Part shown: positions 50,489-60,546 of the stretch, in pieces
Numbering within the stretch: the first letter of the stretch is position 1
How the letters are laid out: every line of letters starts with the position of its first letter
DNA from: Mycobacterium sp. ITM-2016-00317
Lineage (GTDB): Bacteria > Actinomycetota > Actinomycetes > Mycobacteriales > Mycobacteriaceae
Assembly: GCF_002968295.1 (NCBI RefSeq)
Contig: NZ_CP134399.1
Span: forward strand, 3,100,001-3,164,000
DNA: 64,000 bases
Reading direction: 5' to 3'
Translations under genes and position numbers: made by a program
Notes under the pieces: model-generated
The model's database searches: none
What the model was told of the DNA's origin: nothing
What the model saw: only the letters and a program-made list of their open reading frames with translations

Positions 50489-51660
50489 GAGGTCCTGGTC
50501 CGTTCCACCCGCACCACCGCGATGTCGTCGCTGATGCCGCCGTGCGAGGCCGCGCGCTCCTCGACCGCGTCGATGAGGGCGTCGACGAACTCACGCCCGG
50601 GCAGGGCGGCCAGCGAGCGCGCGAGCTCGAGCAGGCCGTGCTCGCCGAGGCGCTCGTTGCCGCGGCCGATGTGGCCCTCGAAGAGGCCGTCGGTGAGCAA
50701 CACCAGTCCCTTTCCCTCGGGCAGCTCGACCTGCTGCGCTTTCCAGTCACTGCCGTGCAGACCGAGTGCCGGACCGCCGGGCGGTTCGACCCATTCCACA
50801 GTGCCCCCGCCATGCAGCAGCATGCCGGGATGCCCGGCCCGCACCGCGGTGACCAGCGGTCCCTCCGGGGGGATCGCGAGACTGAGCACGGTCGCGAAGA
50901 TGCCGCGGCCCGCCCGCTCGGCGCGCAGGATCCGTTCCAGTTGTTTCATCCGGTCCGAGCCGCGCAGACCCGCGAAGGTCAGTGCCCGCCACGCGATACG
51001 CAGCGCCACCCCCAGTGCCGCCTCGTCGGCGCCGTGCCCGGACACGTCGCCGATCATCACGTGCACGGTGCGATCCGGGGTCTGCACGAAGTCGTAGAAG
51101 TCGCCGCCGAGCAGTGCGTTTTCCCGGCTGGGGCGGTACTGGGTGACGATCTCGACACCCGGATCGTCGAGCAGCAGCGGCGACGGGAGCAGGCCGCGCT
51201 CCAGGCGAGCATTCTCGCGGGCGCGCAACTGGCTGGCGTGCAGGTCGACCGTGGTGAGCTCGGCCCGCTTGCGCTCGATGGCGTAGAGCACCGCGCGCCG
51301 CAGTACCTCGGGATCGACCCGGTCCTTGACCAGATAGTCCTGCGCTCCGGCCGACAGCGCAGACACCCCGACGTGCTCGTCGTTGAGCCCGGTCAGCACG
51401 ACGATCGGGAGGGTCGGCGCGTGCCTGGCGATCCGGCTGACACCCTCGATCCCGTCGGTGTCGTGCAGGTGCAGGTCCAACAGGATGCAGTCGGGCCGGG
51501 CGATCGCGATCTCCTGCTCGGCCCGGGCCATCGACTCGGCCCAGACCACCTGCATCTCCGTGCCTGCGTCGGCTATCAGCTCTTCGACCAGGATCGCGTC
51601 CGCGCGATCGTCCTCCACGAGGAGCAGCGACAGGGCCCGACCGTCACTCGGGGCGATCAT
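50485..51660 (-). CDS. response regulator-PP2C (SpoIIE/RsbU-type) phosphatase
   Basis: 391 residues: N-terminal receiver (LLVEDDRADA, phospho-Asp in CILLDLHLHDTDG, KD in YLVKDRVDP) followed by a SpoIIE-type PP2C domain (LGGDFYDFVQT, VMIGDVSGHG, VLLTDGLFEGHIG). This class removes phosphate from STAS anti-anti-sigma factors. The ATG at 51660 is the natural start. The receiver presumably gates phosphatase activity through the downstream kinase. Confidence 0.93.
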   Translation of the reverse strand: MIAPSDGRALSLLLVEDDRADAILVEELIADAGTEMQVVWAESMARAEQEIAIARPDCILLDLHLHDTDGIEGVSRIARHAPTLPIVVLTGLNDEHVGVSALSAGAQDYLVKDRVDPEVLRRAVLYAIERKRAELTTVDLHASQLRARENARLERGLLPSPLLLDDPGVEIVTQYRPSRENALLGGDFYDFVQTPDRTVHVMIGDVSGHGADEAALGVALRIAWRALTFAGLRGSDRMKQLERILRAERAGRGIFATVLSLAIPPEGPLVTAVRAGHPGMLLHGGGTVEWVEPPGGPALGLHGSDWKAQQVELPEGKGLVLLTDGLFEGHIGRGNERLGEHGLLELARSLAALPGREFVDALIDAVEERAASHGGISDDIAVVRVERTRTS

Positions 51661-51929
51661 GTGACCCGACACCCCCGTTGGCCGGCGGCGAACTCCTCCG
51701 CCGATACGTTCGATTGACAACGTCCCGAGGATACCTGGCCCGGCACGGGAGGCGGACGCCCCGCGCCGCGGCGTTGCGTGCCACGCCGGCAGGTCGCGCG
51801 CTGGTAATCTCCGACCCGGTCGCCGGTTGGACATCACGGGTGGGCGGCCGTGCCGTATTCGCCGTCCCGCGACCTCAGCCGGGACCGTCACTGACGACGC
51901 CGACAGCAAACTGCCTGGAAATTTACGAA

Positions 51930-53132
51930 ATGAGTCGTGTGCGCACCGGAGAGATCAGAGCCTTGTCCGGCTTGCGCATCGTGGCCGCTCTGTGGGTTGT
52001 GCTGTTCCACTTCCGGCCGATGTTCGCCGAGGCCGCGCCCGGCGCCAGCAGCGCGCTGGCGCCGATCCTCAACGCCGGCGCCCAGGGCGTCGACCTCTTC
52101 TTCATCCTCAGCGGTTTCGTGCTGACGTGGAATTACCTGGAGCGGATGGGGGAGAGCTGGTCGACACGGTCGACCCTGCGATTCCTGTGGCTGCGCCTGG
52201 CCCGGGTATGGCCGGTGTACCTGGTGACCATGCACCTGGCCGCGGCGTTCGCGATCTTCACCCTCTATGTCGGTGGCTTCCCGTTGCCCCCGCCGGTGAT
52301 CGAATCGCTGAACGCGCTGAGCTGGCTCAAACAGGTGCTGCTGACCCAGTTGTGGTTCCAGCCGTACTTCGACGGCTCCAGCTGGAACGGGCCGGCCTGG
52401 TCGATCAGCGCGGAATGGCTGGCCTATCTGATGTTCGGCGGGCTGGTCTTGGTCATCTTCCGGGTCGCGGCCGCGACCCGCGCCCGCGGACTGATCTGGC
52501 TGGCGCTCGCCGCCGCGTTGGCGCCGACTCTGCTGCTCCTGGCCCACGGGGTGTTCTACACGCCGTGGAGCTGGCTGCCGCGCATCGTCATGCAGTTCAC
52601 CGCCGGAGCGCTGGCGTGCGCGGCGGTCCGCAAGCTGGTGCTCACCGACCGCACCCGCAAGGCAGCCGGTCTGGCCTCGCTGCTGCTGGGCGTCGCGATC
52701 GTCGGCGGGCTGTACGCGCTCGACGCGAATCCCCCTGGGGAGATGCTCGATGCCGGCGGGCTGATCGACGTGCTGTTCGTCCCGCTGGTGATCACACTGT
52801 CGATCGGCGCGGGCACGCTGCCGGCGCTGCTGTCGACCAGGGTGATGGTCTACCTCGGGCACATCTCGTTCGGCCTGTACATGGTGCACGAGATCGTGCA
52901 CACCATGTGGAACTGGGCGGTGCTGCAGTTCGACATCCACCTCACGCCGAGCTGGTGGGCCAAGCTCGTCGTCCTCGGGCTGATCCTGGGCGCCGGTGTC
53001 GCGGCAGCGCTGCTCTACCACCTTGTCGAGGAGCCCGCCCGGCGGTGGATGCGGCGGATGGTGGAGCCGAGGGAGGCCCCTTCGACGCAGTCGGCGGGAC
53101 GCTTGCACCCGGTCGCGGCGCGTGCCGGATAG
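51930..53132 (+). CDS. acyltransferase-3 family integral membrane protein
   Basis: 400 residues with about ten hydrophobic helices and the family N-terminus RIVAALWVVLFHFRPMF, in which the His of FHF is the conserved catalytic residue. O-acylates sugars or lipids at the envelope. The 51678 in-frame upstream region lacks coding character and was not used. Followed by an SGNH hydrolase gene, matching the Rv0517-Rv0518 order as I recall it. Confidence 0.9.
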   Translation: MSRVRTGEIRALSGLRIVAALWVVLFHFRPMFAEAAPGASSALAPILNAGAQGVDLFFILSGFVLTWNYLERMGESWSTRSTLRFLWLRLARVWPVYLVTMHLAAAFAIFTLYVGGFPLPPPVIESLNALSWLKQVLLTQLWFQPYFDGSSWNGPAWSISAEWLAYLMFGGLVLVIFRVAAATRARGLIWLALAAALAPTLLLLAHGVFYTPWSWLPRIVMQFTAGALACAAVRKLVLTDRTRKAAGLASLLLGVAIVGGLYALDANPPGEMLDAGGLIDVLFVPLVITLSIGAGTLPALLSTRVMVYLGHISFGLYMVHEIVHTMWNWAVLQFDIHLTPSWWAKLVVLGLILGAGVAAALLYHLVEEPARRWMRRMVEPREAPSTQSAGRLHPVAARAG

Positions 53133-53192
53133 CGAGTTCGGCGGACGGCGAGTCGGGGCGCGGCCGGGCCGCCGCGACCCTAGGCTGGTGCA

Positions 53193-53876
53193 GTGAGTCG
53201 CCTTCTTACAGTGGTGTTTTCCGTCACGGTGTTGTTCAGCGCCGGATTCGCCCACGCTCCGCAGCACCGCGAGGTGCGCCTGACGCAGTTTGTCCAGAAC
53301 CGTGTCTCGGTGATCGGCGACTCCTACACCACCGGCAGCGATCAGGGCGGCAACGGTCCGCAGGGTTGGGCTCCGCAGGTGTGGAAGGCGTTGACCGAGC
53401 ACGGCATCGGCGTGCTGCCGACGGTGGCCGCCGAAGGCGGCGCCGGGTACTGCACCCGCGGCAACCGCGGCGGGGTGTACGAGGACCTGACCGTGCGCGC
53501 GGTCAAACCCAGCGACGTGCTGGTGGTGTTCTTCGGGTCCCGCAACGACATGAACGTCGAGCCGACGCGTCTGTCGATCGCGATGTACGGCACCTTCAAG
53601 ATGGCCCGTCAGATCGCCCGCACCGCCGACCTGCTGGTGATCGGGCCGCCTTGGCCGACCGCCGATCCGCCGCCGGAGATCGTGCGCGTGCGCGATGTGC
53701 TGAAGTACCAGGCCGAGCTGGCCGGCGGCACGTTCTTCGATCCGATCGCCGCGCGCTGGTTCGTCGGGCGCCCCGAGCTCATCGGCAGGGACGGCGTGCA
53801 TCCGACCGACGCCGGTCACGCCTACATGGCCGAGAAGATCGCACCGCTGATCAGCTCCCGGCTCCATCCGTTCTAG
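53193..53876 (+). CDS. secreted SGNH/GDSL hydrolase
   Basis: 227 residues. Signal peptide (LLTVVFSVTVLFSAGFAHA), then block I VSVIGDSYTTG (Ser nucleophile), block III FFGSRNDM (Asn) and block V DGVHPTDAGH (Asp-His). Complete catalytic set. Paired with the acyltransferase, so together they resemble a split OafA-type system in which the SGNH partner completes the transfer outside the membrane. Confidence 0.9.
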   Translation: MSRLLTVVFSVTVLFSAGFAHAPQHREVRLTQFVQNRVSVIGDSYTTGSDQGGNGPQGWAPQVWKALTEHGIGVLPTVAAEGGAGYCTRGNRGGVYEDLTVRAVKPSDVLVVFFGSRNDMNVEPTRLSIAMYGTFKMARQIARTADLLVIGPPWPTADPPPEIVRVRDVLKYQAELAGGTFFDPIAARWFVGRPELIGRDGVHPTDAGHAYMAEKIAPLISSRLHPF

Positions 53877-53888
53877 CAGGCACGAGAA

Positions 53889-53940
53889 AAGGGGCGCCCG
53901 GTCGGCGATTTCGCCGGCCGAGCGCCCCTTCCTTGCGGGC
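53889..53940. terminator. strong bidirectional terminator
   Basis: AAGGGGCGC (53889-53897) pairs perfectly with GCGCCCCTT (53932-53940), with an inner CGGCGA/TCGCCG stem. AAAA lies before the stem and TTCCTT after it, so U-rich ends are available in both directions, between the convergent SGNH and katG genes. Confidence 0.8.
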
Positions 53941-53942
53941 TG

Positions 53943-56666
<2,724 letters not shown>

Positions 56667-56667
<1 letters not shown>

Positions 56668-56704
56668 CCCCATGTTCTACGCGGTTTTCTGGACTGAGTC
56701 AAGA
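56667..56704 (-). promoter_or_regulatory. furA-katG promoter with FurA box
   Basis: On the minus strand, TCTTGACTCAGTCCAGAAAA (56704-56685) matches the FurA operator I recall from M. tuberculosis. It contains a TTGACT -35 (56702-56697); 17 bases later is TAGAAC -10 (56679-56674). Transcription would begin at or near 56667, the first base of the furA GTG. Confidence 0.82.
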
Positions 56705-56743
56705 AAAGGTCCACGGGATCGCCCGCACTGTTAGGGTTCGGCG

Positions 56744-57037
56744 GTGATCCGAAACGTGGTGCTGGCGAAGTTGAAGGACGGCTACGACACTGCCGAGGTG
56801 GAGCGCATCCAGACCGGCCTGCGCGCACTGAACTGCCCCGGCACCGTGCGCTACACGGCCGGCACCGACGCCGGATTGCGCGACGGGAACTGGGACTTCG
56901 TAATCGTCGCCGACTTCGACGATGTCGCCGCCTACCGCGGCTACGACGAGGACGCGACCCACAACGAGTTGCGGGCCCGGCTGGCGCCGTTCGTCGAACA
57001 GATCGCCCGCGCCCAGTTCGAGATCCCGGCGAGCTGA
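56744..57037 (+). CDS. Dabb (stress-responsive A/B barrel) protein
   Basis: 97 residues with the Dabb pattern: N-terminal RNVVLAKLKDGYD, then DFVIVADFDDVAAYRGYDED and a C-terminal helix. Small dimeric alpha/beta barrel, often stress-linked. GTG start; promoter region divergent from furA, so it may share FurA control. Enzymatic role unknown. Confidence 0.87.
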   Translation: MIRNVVLAKLKDGYDTAEVERIQTGLRALNCPGTVRYTAGTDAGLRDGNWDFVIVADFDDVAAYRGYDEDATHNELRARLAPFVEQIARAQFEIPAS

Positions 57038-57138
57038 CCGGGCCTCACCGCGGCCCCGGTGCGACGGTGAGGACAAGTTAACGCGGTCTCAAAGTCGCGC
57101 AGTGCCGCGTGTTAACCCGCGGCGACCACCCTGTCGGG

Positions 57139-57513
57139 ATGAGCATCTTCGACCAGATCGGCGGCCGCGCTGCTGTCACGGCGGCTGTCGACGACTTCTA
57201 CCGCCGGGTCATCGCCGACCCCGAGTTGACGCCGTACTTCGACGGCGTCGACATGCGTCGGCTCAAGGGCCATCAACGCTCGTTCATCGCCGCGGCGATC
57301 GGCGGGCCGGAGCCCTATCTCGGACGCTCCATGCAGGAGGTCCACGGAGGCCTCGCCATCCAGCCGGCCCACTTCGACCGTGTCGTCGGTCATCTGGTGG
57401 AGACGTTGACCGACCTGGGGGTCGAGGGCTCCATCATCGGTCAGATCGGCGACCGGCTGGCACCGCTGAAGGCCGAGATCGTCGCCCCGGAAGCGCCCGC
57501 ACGCGCGGGCTGA
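57139..57513 (+). CDS. glbN: group I truncated haemoglobin (TrHbN-like)
   Basis: 124 residues. Proximal His69 (EVHGGLAI), B10 Tyr21 (DFYRRV) and E11 Gln46 (KGHQRSF) match the nitric-oxide dioxygenating TrHbN type. It lacks the pre-A helix of the M. tuberculosis protein. ATG 57139 is preferred over an upstream GTG. Its last 80 bases overlap the convergent GATase gene. Detoxifies nitric oxide. Confidence 0.93.
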   Translation: MSIFDQIGGRAAVTAAVDDFYRRVIADPELTPYFDGVDMRRLKGHQRSFIAAAIGGPEPYLGRSMQEVHGGLAIQPAHFDRVVGHLVETLTDLGVEGSIIGQIGDRLAPLKAEIVAPEAPARAG

Positions 57514-58258
57514 GCGTCAGCGGCCTGCGGTAGCGCTGCACGAAACGGCGCAGGATCTCCGTCGCGTGTGTCACCTGCCTGCGCCGGGCGTCGTCCTTGA
57601 GCGCCTGGGCGGACTCCGGTGCGAAGTATCCGTAGTCCTTGTAGACGTCGATGCGGGTGCAGATCCCGTCGACGTCGAGCTCGGGGTGGAACTGTGTGGC
57701 GTAGACGTTCTCGCCCACCCGGAAAGCCTGGATCGGGCACGCCGCGGACCGGGCGAGCACGACCGCACGGTCGGGCAGCATCGCCACCGCCTCCTTGTGC
57801 CCGCCGAACGCGTCGAAGCTGTCCGGCAGCCCGGCGAACAGCGGGTCGCGTCTCCCGTCGTCGGTCAGCTCCACGGTGACCCCGCCGACCGGCTCGCTGT
57901 GGGACCGGTCGATCACCGCACCGATGGCCGCGCCCACCGTGCCGACCCCGTAACAGCACCCGAGGAACGGGTGGTCGTCGGCCACGACGCGGGCGAGCAG
58001 CCGGCCCAGTTCGTCCTCGACCCGGCGCTGGGTCGGTGTCTTGGCCGCCGGGTCGTCGCTGACGTTGTAGGGCCCGCCGCCGAGGATGATGCCCGACCAG
58101 TGCGCGGGGTCGACATCGCCGAGTTCCTGCGTTGTCAACCGGACCCGGCGCAGCCCGGTCTCGTCCAGGTGCGATAAGCGCATCACCGCCGCGTACTCGT
58201 CATCCGCGGCCTCATCCTCGGCGCGGATGGACAACAGCAGAAACGCGGCGTCGGCCAC
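57434..58258 (-). CDS. class I glutamine amidotransferase-like protein
   Basis: 274 residues. Nucleophile elbow FLGCCYGVGTVG (Cys), and TQFHPELD (His-Glu) complete the triad. Standalone GATases of this type act on amino-acid or nucleotide substrates. The C-terminal 30 residues (from about RYRRPLTLSPRV) lie over the convergent globin gene and look unlike the domain, so the true end may have been lost. GTG 58258 preferred over 58303, which would overlap the divergent gene. Confidence 0.85.
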   Translation of the reverse strand: MADAAFLLLSIRAEDEAADDEYAAVMRLSHLDETGLRRVRLTTQELGDVDPAHWSGIILGGGPYNVSDDPAAKTPTQRRVEDELGRLLARVVADDHPFLGCCYGVGTVGAAIGAVIDRSHSEPVGGVTVELTDDGRRDPLFAGLPDSFDAFGGHKEAVAMLPDRAVVLARSAACPIQAFRVGENVYATQFHPELDVDGICTRIDVYKDYGYFAPESAQALKDDARRRQVTHATEILRRFVQRYRRPLTLSPRVRALPGRRSRPSAVPAGRRSDR

Positions 58259-58293
58259 AGCGCCAGAGTAACGACCGGATAGCTTGTCGGTCA

Positions 58294-59073
58294 GTGAGAA
58301 CACTCATCGATATCGACGATCCGGCGGTGTTCGCCGTCCCGACCGCCTCCGGCGTGCGCGAAGGCGCGCTTCTCGACGGACCCCAGGGTTGGGGCGAGTT
58401 CAGCCCGCCCACCGACGCCGACGACGCGCTCGCCGCGCGCTGGCTGACAGCCGCGATGGAGCCGAGCACCGTCGGCTGGCCCGACGCGGTGCGCGGCCGG
58501 GTGCGGGTCGCCGACCGGCCGGCCCGTGTCGTCGTGGGCCCCGGTGGCGTCGACGAAGCGGTATCCCGCATCGCGGCGCTGGGTCCGGCCGTCGACCTGG
58601 TGGAACTGGCCTGCCGCAGCGCCGACGACGCCGCAGCGGTGCGGCGCCGAGTGGATGTGCGCCTCGCGGTCGACGCGGACCTGCTGGCCACCGACCCGGG
58701 GTGCGCCGACGTCGCCGTCCTGCGCTGCGGCGCACTCGGTGGAGTGCGGCGCGCGATGCGCCGGGCCGAGAAGCTGAACATGCCGTGCGCGGTGGCGTTC
58801 ACCGGCGCGACCAGCATCGGCCTGGCCGCCGACGTCGCGCTGGCCGCGGCCCTGCCTACGCTGCCGACGGTCTTCGGGCCGGTCCCGGAGTGGCTGGCCG
58901 ACCACGACGTCGTCTCGGGCTCAAGGTCTCTCGTCCCGGCAGACGGTCACCTGCCCGCCGCGCCCATGCCCGCCGGGCCGGATCCGGCACGCCTGGCGCG
59001 GGTCACCGTCACCGACCCCGACACCGTCACGCGGTGGCGCGACCTTCTGCGCCGGGCCGCGGCACTGCTTTAG
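58294..59073 (+). CDS. degenerate MenC/enolase-superfamily-like protein
   Basis: 259 residues. GALLDGPQGWGEFSPP at the N-terminus and AVLRCGALGGVRRAMRRAEKLNMPCAVAF later follow o-succinylbenzoate synthase, but the protein is about 65 residues shorter than recalled Rv0553 and the Lys-x-Lys and metal Asp/Glu positions cannot be found. Probably non-catalytic or changed in function. GTG start. Divergent from the GATase. Confidence 0.65.
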   Translation: MRTLIDIDDPAVFAVPTASGVREGALLDGPQGWGEFSPPTDADDALAARWLTAAMEPSTVGWPDAVRGRVRVADRPARVVVGPGGVDEAVSRIAALGPAVDLVELACRSADDAAAVRRRVDVRLAVDADLLATDPGCADVAVLRCGALGGVRRAMRRAEKLNMPCAVAFTGATSIGLAADVALAAALPTLPTVFGPVPEWLADHDVVSGSRSLVPADGHLPAAPMPAGPDPARLARVTVTDPDTVTRWRDLLRRAAALL

Positions 59074-59385
59074 CGTCACCGACCGCGACCTACCGGGGAA
59101 TCTCCGAGCCGATCCCCAACATGGTTGGGCAACAGGGGAATCGAGGACAAACAGCGCTCAAGAATCCCTCGGCGATCCAGACGGACACCAGGATCAACCG
59201 CGTTCGATTTTTCCAAACACGTTCTCCGCTTGCGCATCTGCACAACCGCACCGCCCAATCCGACCGCCGCGGCTCGGGATGCACCGACCGCGGATACGTC
59301 AGTAGCATTCTGCGCGAATGTGATTCGTTGATATCCCTCCTCTGCTACGGTGAGGGCTGATCACCGAACGACCGACGGGAATGCG
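59074..59385. other. 312-base gap without a clear gene
   Basis: Lower GC and mixed codon use compared with its neighbours; ATG-initiated reading frames in it are short and lack domain features. No tRNA, CRISPR or known element recognised. A relic of the flanking MenC-like or NTF2 genes is possible. The only structural feature is the short promoter-like TA-rich stretch before 59386. Confidence 0.4.
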
Positions 59386-59742
59386 ATGACTGCTGAAGAG
59401 ATCGTGCGCGCCGAGATCGCCGCATGGGGTCGAAATGACGTCGACGAAGTCATGAGTCACTTCGGCGAAGACGCCGCATTCGACATCGGCCCGTCCTATC
59501 CACGCCTGCAGGGTCGCGACGCGATCCACAAGATGATGAAGGCGTTCTTCGCCGGTGGCACGTGCGTCGATCTCGAAATCCGCCATCTCGCCGTGGACAG
59601 CGACGTGGTGATGATGGAGCGCTTCGATCACTGGATCGTCGACGGCAAGCAGAAGAGCTGGCCGGTGATGGGTGCTTATCAGGTGCGCGAGGGCAAAATC
59701 GTGGCCTGGCGGGAGTACTTCTACCCGCCGAGCGATTCCTGA
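59386..59742 (+). CDS. NTF2-like limonene-epoxide-hydrolase-family protein
   Basis: 118 residues of the SnoaL/LEH cone fold (EEIVRAEIAAWGRNDVDEVMSHFGEDAAF, then MMERFDHWIVDGKQ and VMGAYQVREGKIVAWREYF). The Asp-Arg-Asp epoxide-hydrolase set cannot be confirmed. ATG at 59386. Its stop coincides with the edge of a P450 relic on the other strand. Confidence 0.85.
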   Translation: MTAEEIVRAEIAAWGRNDVDEVMSHFGEDAAFDIGPSYPRLQGRDAIHKMMKAFFAGGTCVDLEIRHLAVDSDVVMMERFDHWIVDGKQKSWPVMGAYQVREGKIVAWREYFYPPSDS

Positions 59743-59937
59743 CCTCACGTCTTCACGGGTCAGGCGCCGCTGGGTGCCCGTCTCGTCGACGAACTCCAGG
59801 TGCAACAGCTCGCTCATGATGTCGTCCGACGGATTGTCCACCCGCCCGTCGAGATACTCGGCGATCACGTCGAACCTGTCGGTGCCCACCAGTGGGTCCA
59901 TCCGTCGGTCGATGTCCGCAAAGCTGTTGTGGGTCAA
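59740..59937 (-). pseudogene. cytochrome P450 relic
   Basis: Minus-strand frame gives about 66 codons matching the P450 G-H/I-helix region: FDVIAEYLDGRVDNPSDDIMSELL ... FVDETGTQRRLTREDV. Upstream is an in-frame stop; downstream the frame runs antisense into the NTF2 gene, so no I-helix or haem loop follows. A deletion remnant. Confidence 0.65.
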
Positions 59938-60050
59938 CCCGATTGGGACAGTCCACCCCCTGCCTCATCCGCAAGCCCGCTCCGGAGTTTGCTGACGGCG
60001 GCGACGTCACCGGCTACGGTAACCATGACACCGACCGGCTTGGAGGCATC

Positions 60051-60449
60051 GTGGAGGCGAACAGAGCACTGGTGAAGAAGTTTTTCGCCGCGGTGGAGAG
60101 CGGTGACTTCGACGCCTTCGACGCACTGGTGGCCGAGGACTACGACGACCACCTCGCGGGGCAGTCACCAGGGCGCGAAACGCTCAAGACCTACTTTCAG
60201 CAGTTGCGGGTCGCCTTCCCGGATATCAAGCTTCCGATTTCCCAGATGGTCGCCGAGGGCGATCGCGTCGCGGTGCTCAACTCGGTGCAGGGCACGCATC
60301 GCGGCGAGTTTCTCGGTATCGCGGCCACCGGACGGCGAGTCGACGCACCTGCGTTCCAGTTGTACCGGATCGAGGGAGGCCAACTGGCTGAGCACTGGGA
60401 AGTCGCCGACTTCGCCACGCTGATGCGGCAACTGCAGCCCGACACCTAG
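60051..60449 (+). CDS. SnoaL-like ester-cyclase-family protein
   Basis: 132 residues from GTG 60051 (EANRALVKKFFAAVESGDFDAFDALVAEDYDDH). Features RETLKTYFQQLRVAFPDIKL and EHWEVADFATLMRQL are typical SnoaL-like polyketide-cyclase/ester-cyclase marks. Separate from the LEH-type protein upstream. Function unknown; a small-molecule cyclase or binding protein. Confidence 0.87.
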   Translation: MEANRALVKKFFAAVESGDFDAFDALVAEDYDDHLAGQSPGRETLKTYFQQLRVAFPDIKLPISQMVAEGDRVAVLNSVQGTHRGEFLGIAATGRRVDAPAFQLYRIEGGQLAEHWEVADFATLMRQLQPDT

Positions 60450-60458
60450 GCAGTTCGA

Positions 60459-60538
60459 CAGTCACATCCACCACAGGAATCCACGTTTCGCGGTGGTGCA
60501 CTCGCACTTTCGCCGCAAAACGTGGATACCTGTGACTG
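60459..60538. terminator. long intergenic hairpin, second copy type
   Basis: AGGAATCCACGTTTCGCGG (60475-60493) pairs with CCGCAAAACGTGGATACCT (60513-60531) at 17 of 19 positions around a 19-base loop; outer CAGTCACA (60459-60466) pairs with TGTGACTG (60531-60538). Lies between the convergent SnoaL-like and aceA genes. Same geometry and a shared TCCACG-GCGG core with the element at 16651-16705. Confidence 0.65.
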
Positions 60539-60546
60539 GCGCCGGC

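Noticed and set aside
51678..51929. Extended N-terminus of the acyltransferase
   Set aside because: The added codons lack domain or signal features; ATG 51930 starts directly at the first catalytic helix.
59214..59227. CCAAACACGTTCTC as a KstR box
   Set aside because: Both fixed end positions fail and no gene starts nearby.
59299..59937. 212-codon minus-strand frame as one intact gene
   Set aside because: Only the first about 66 codons look like protein (P450); the rest is antisense to the NTF2 gene.
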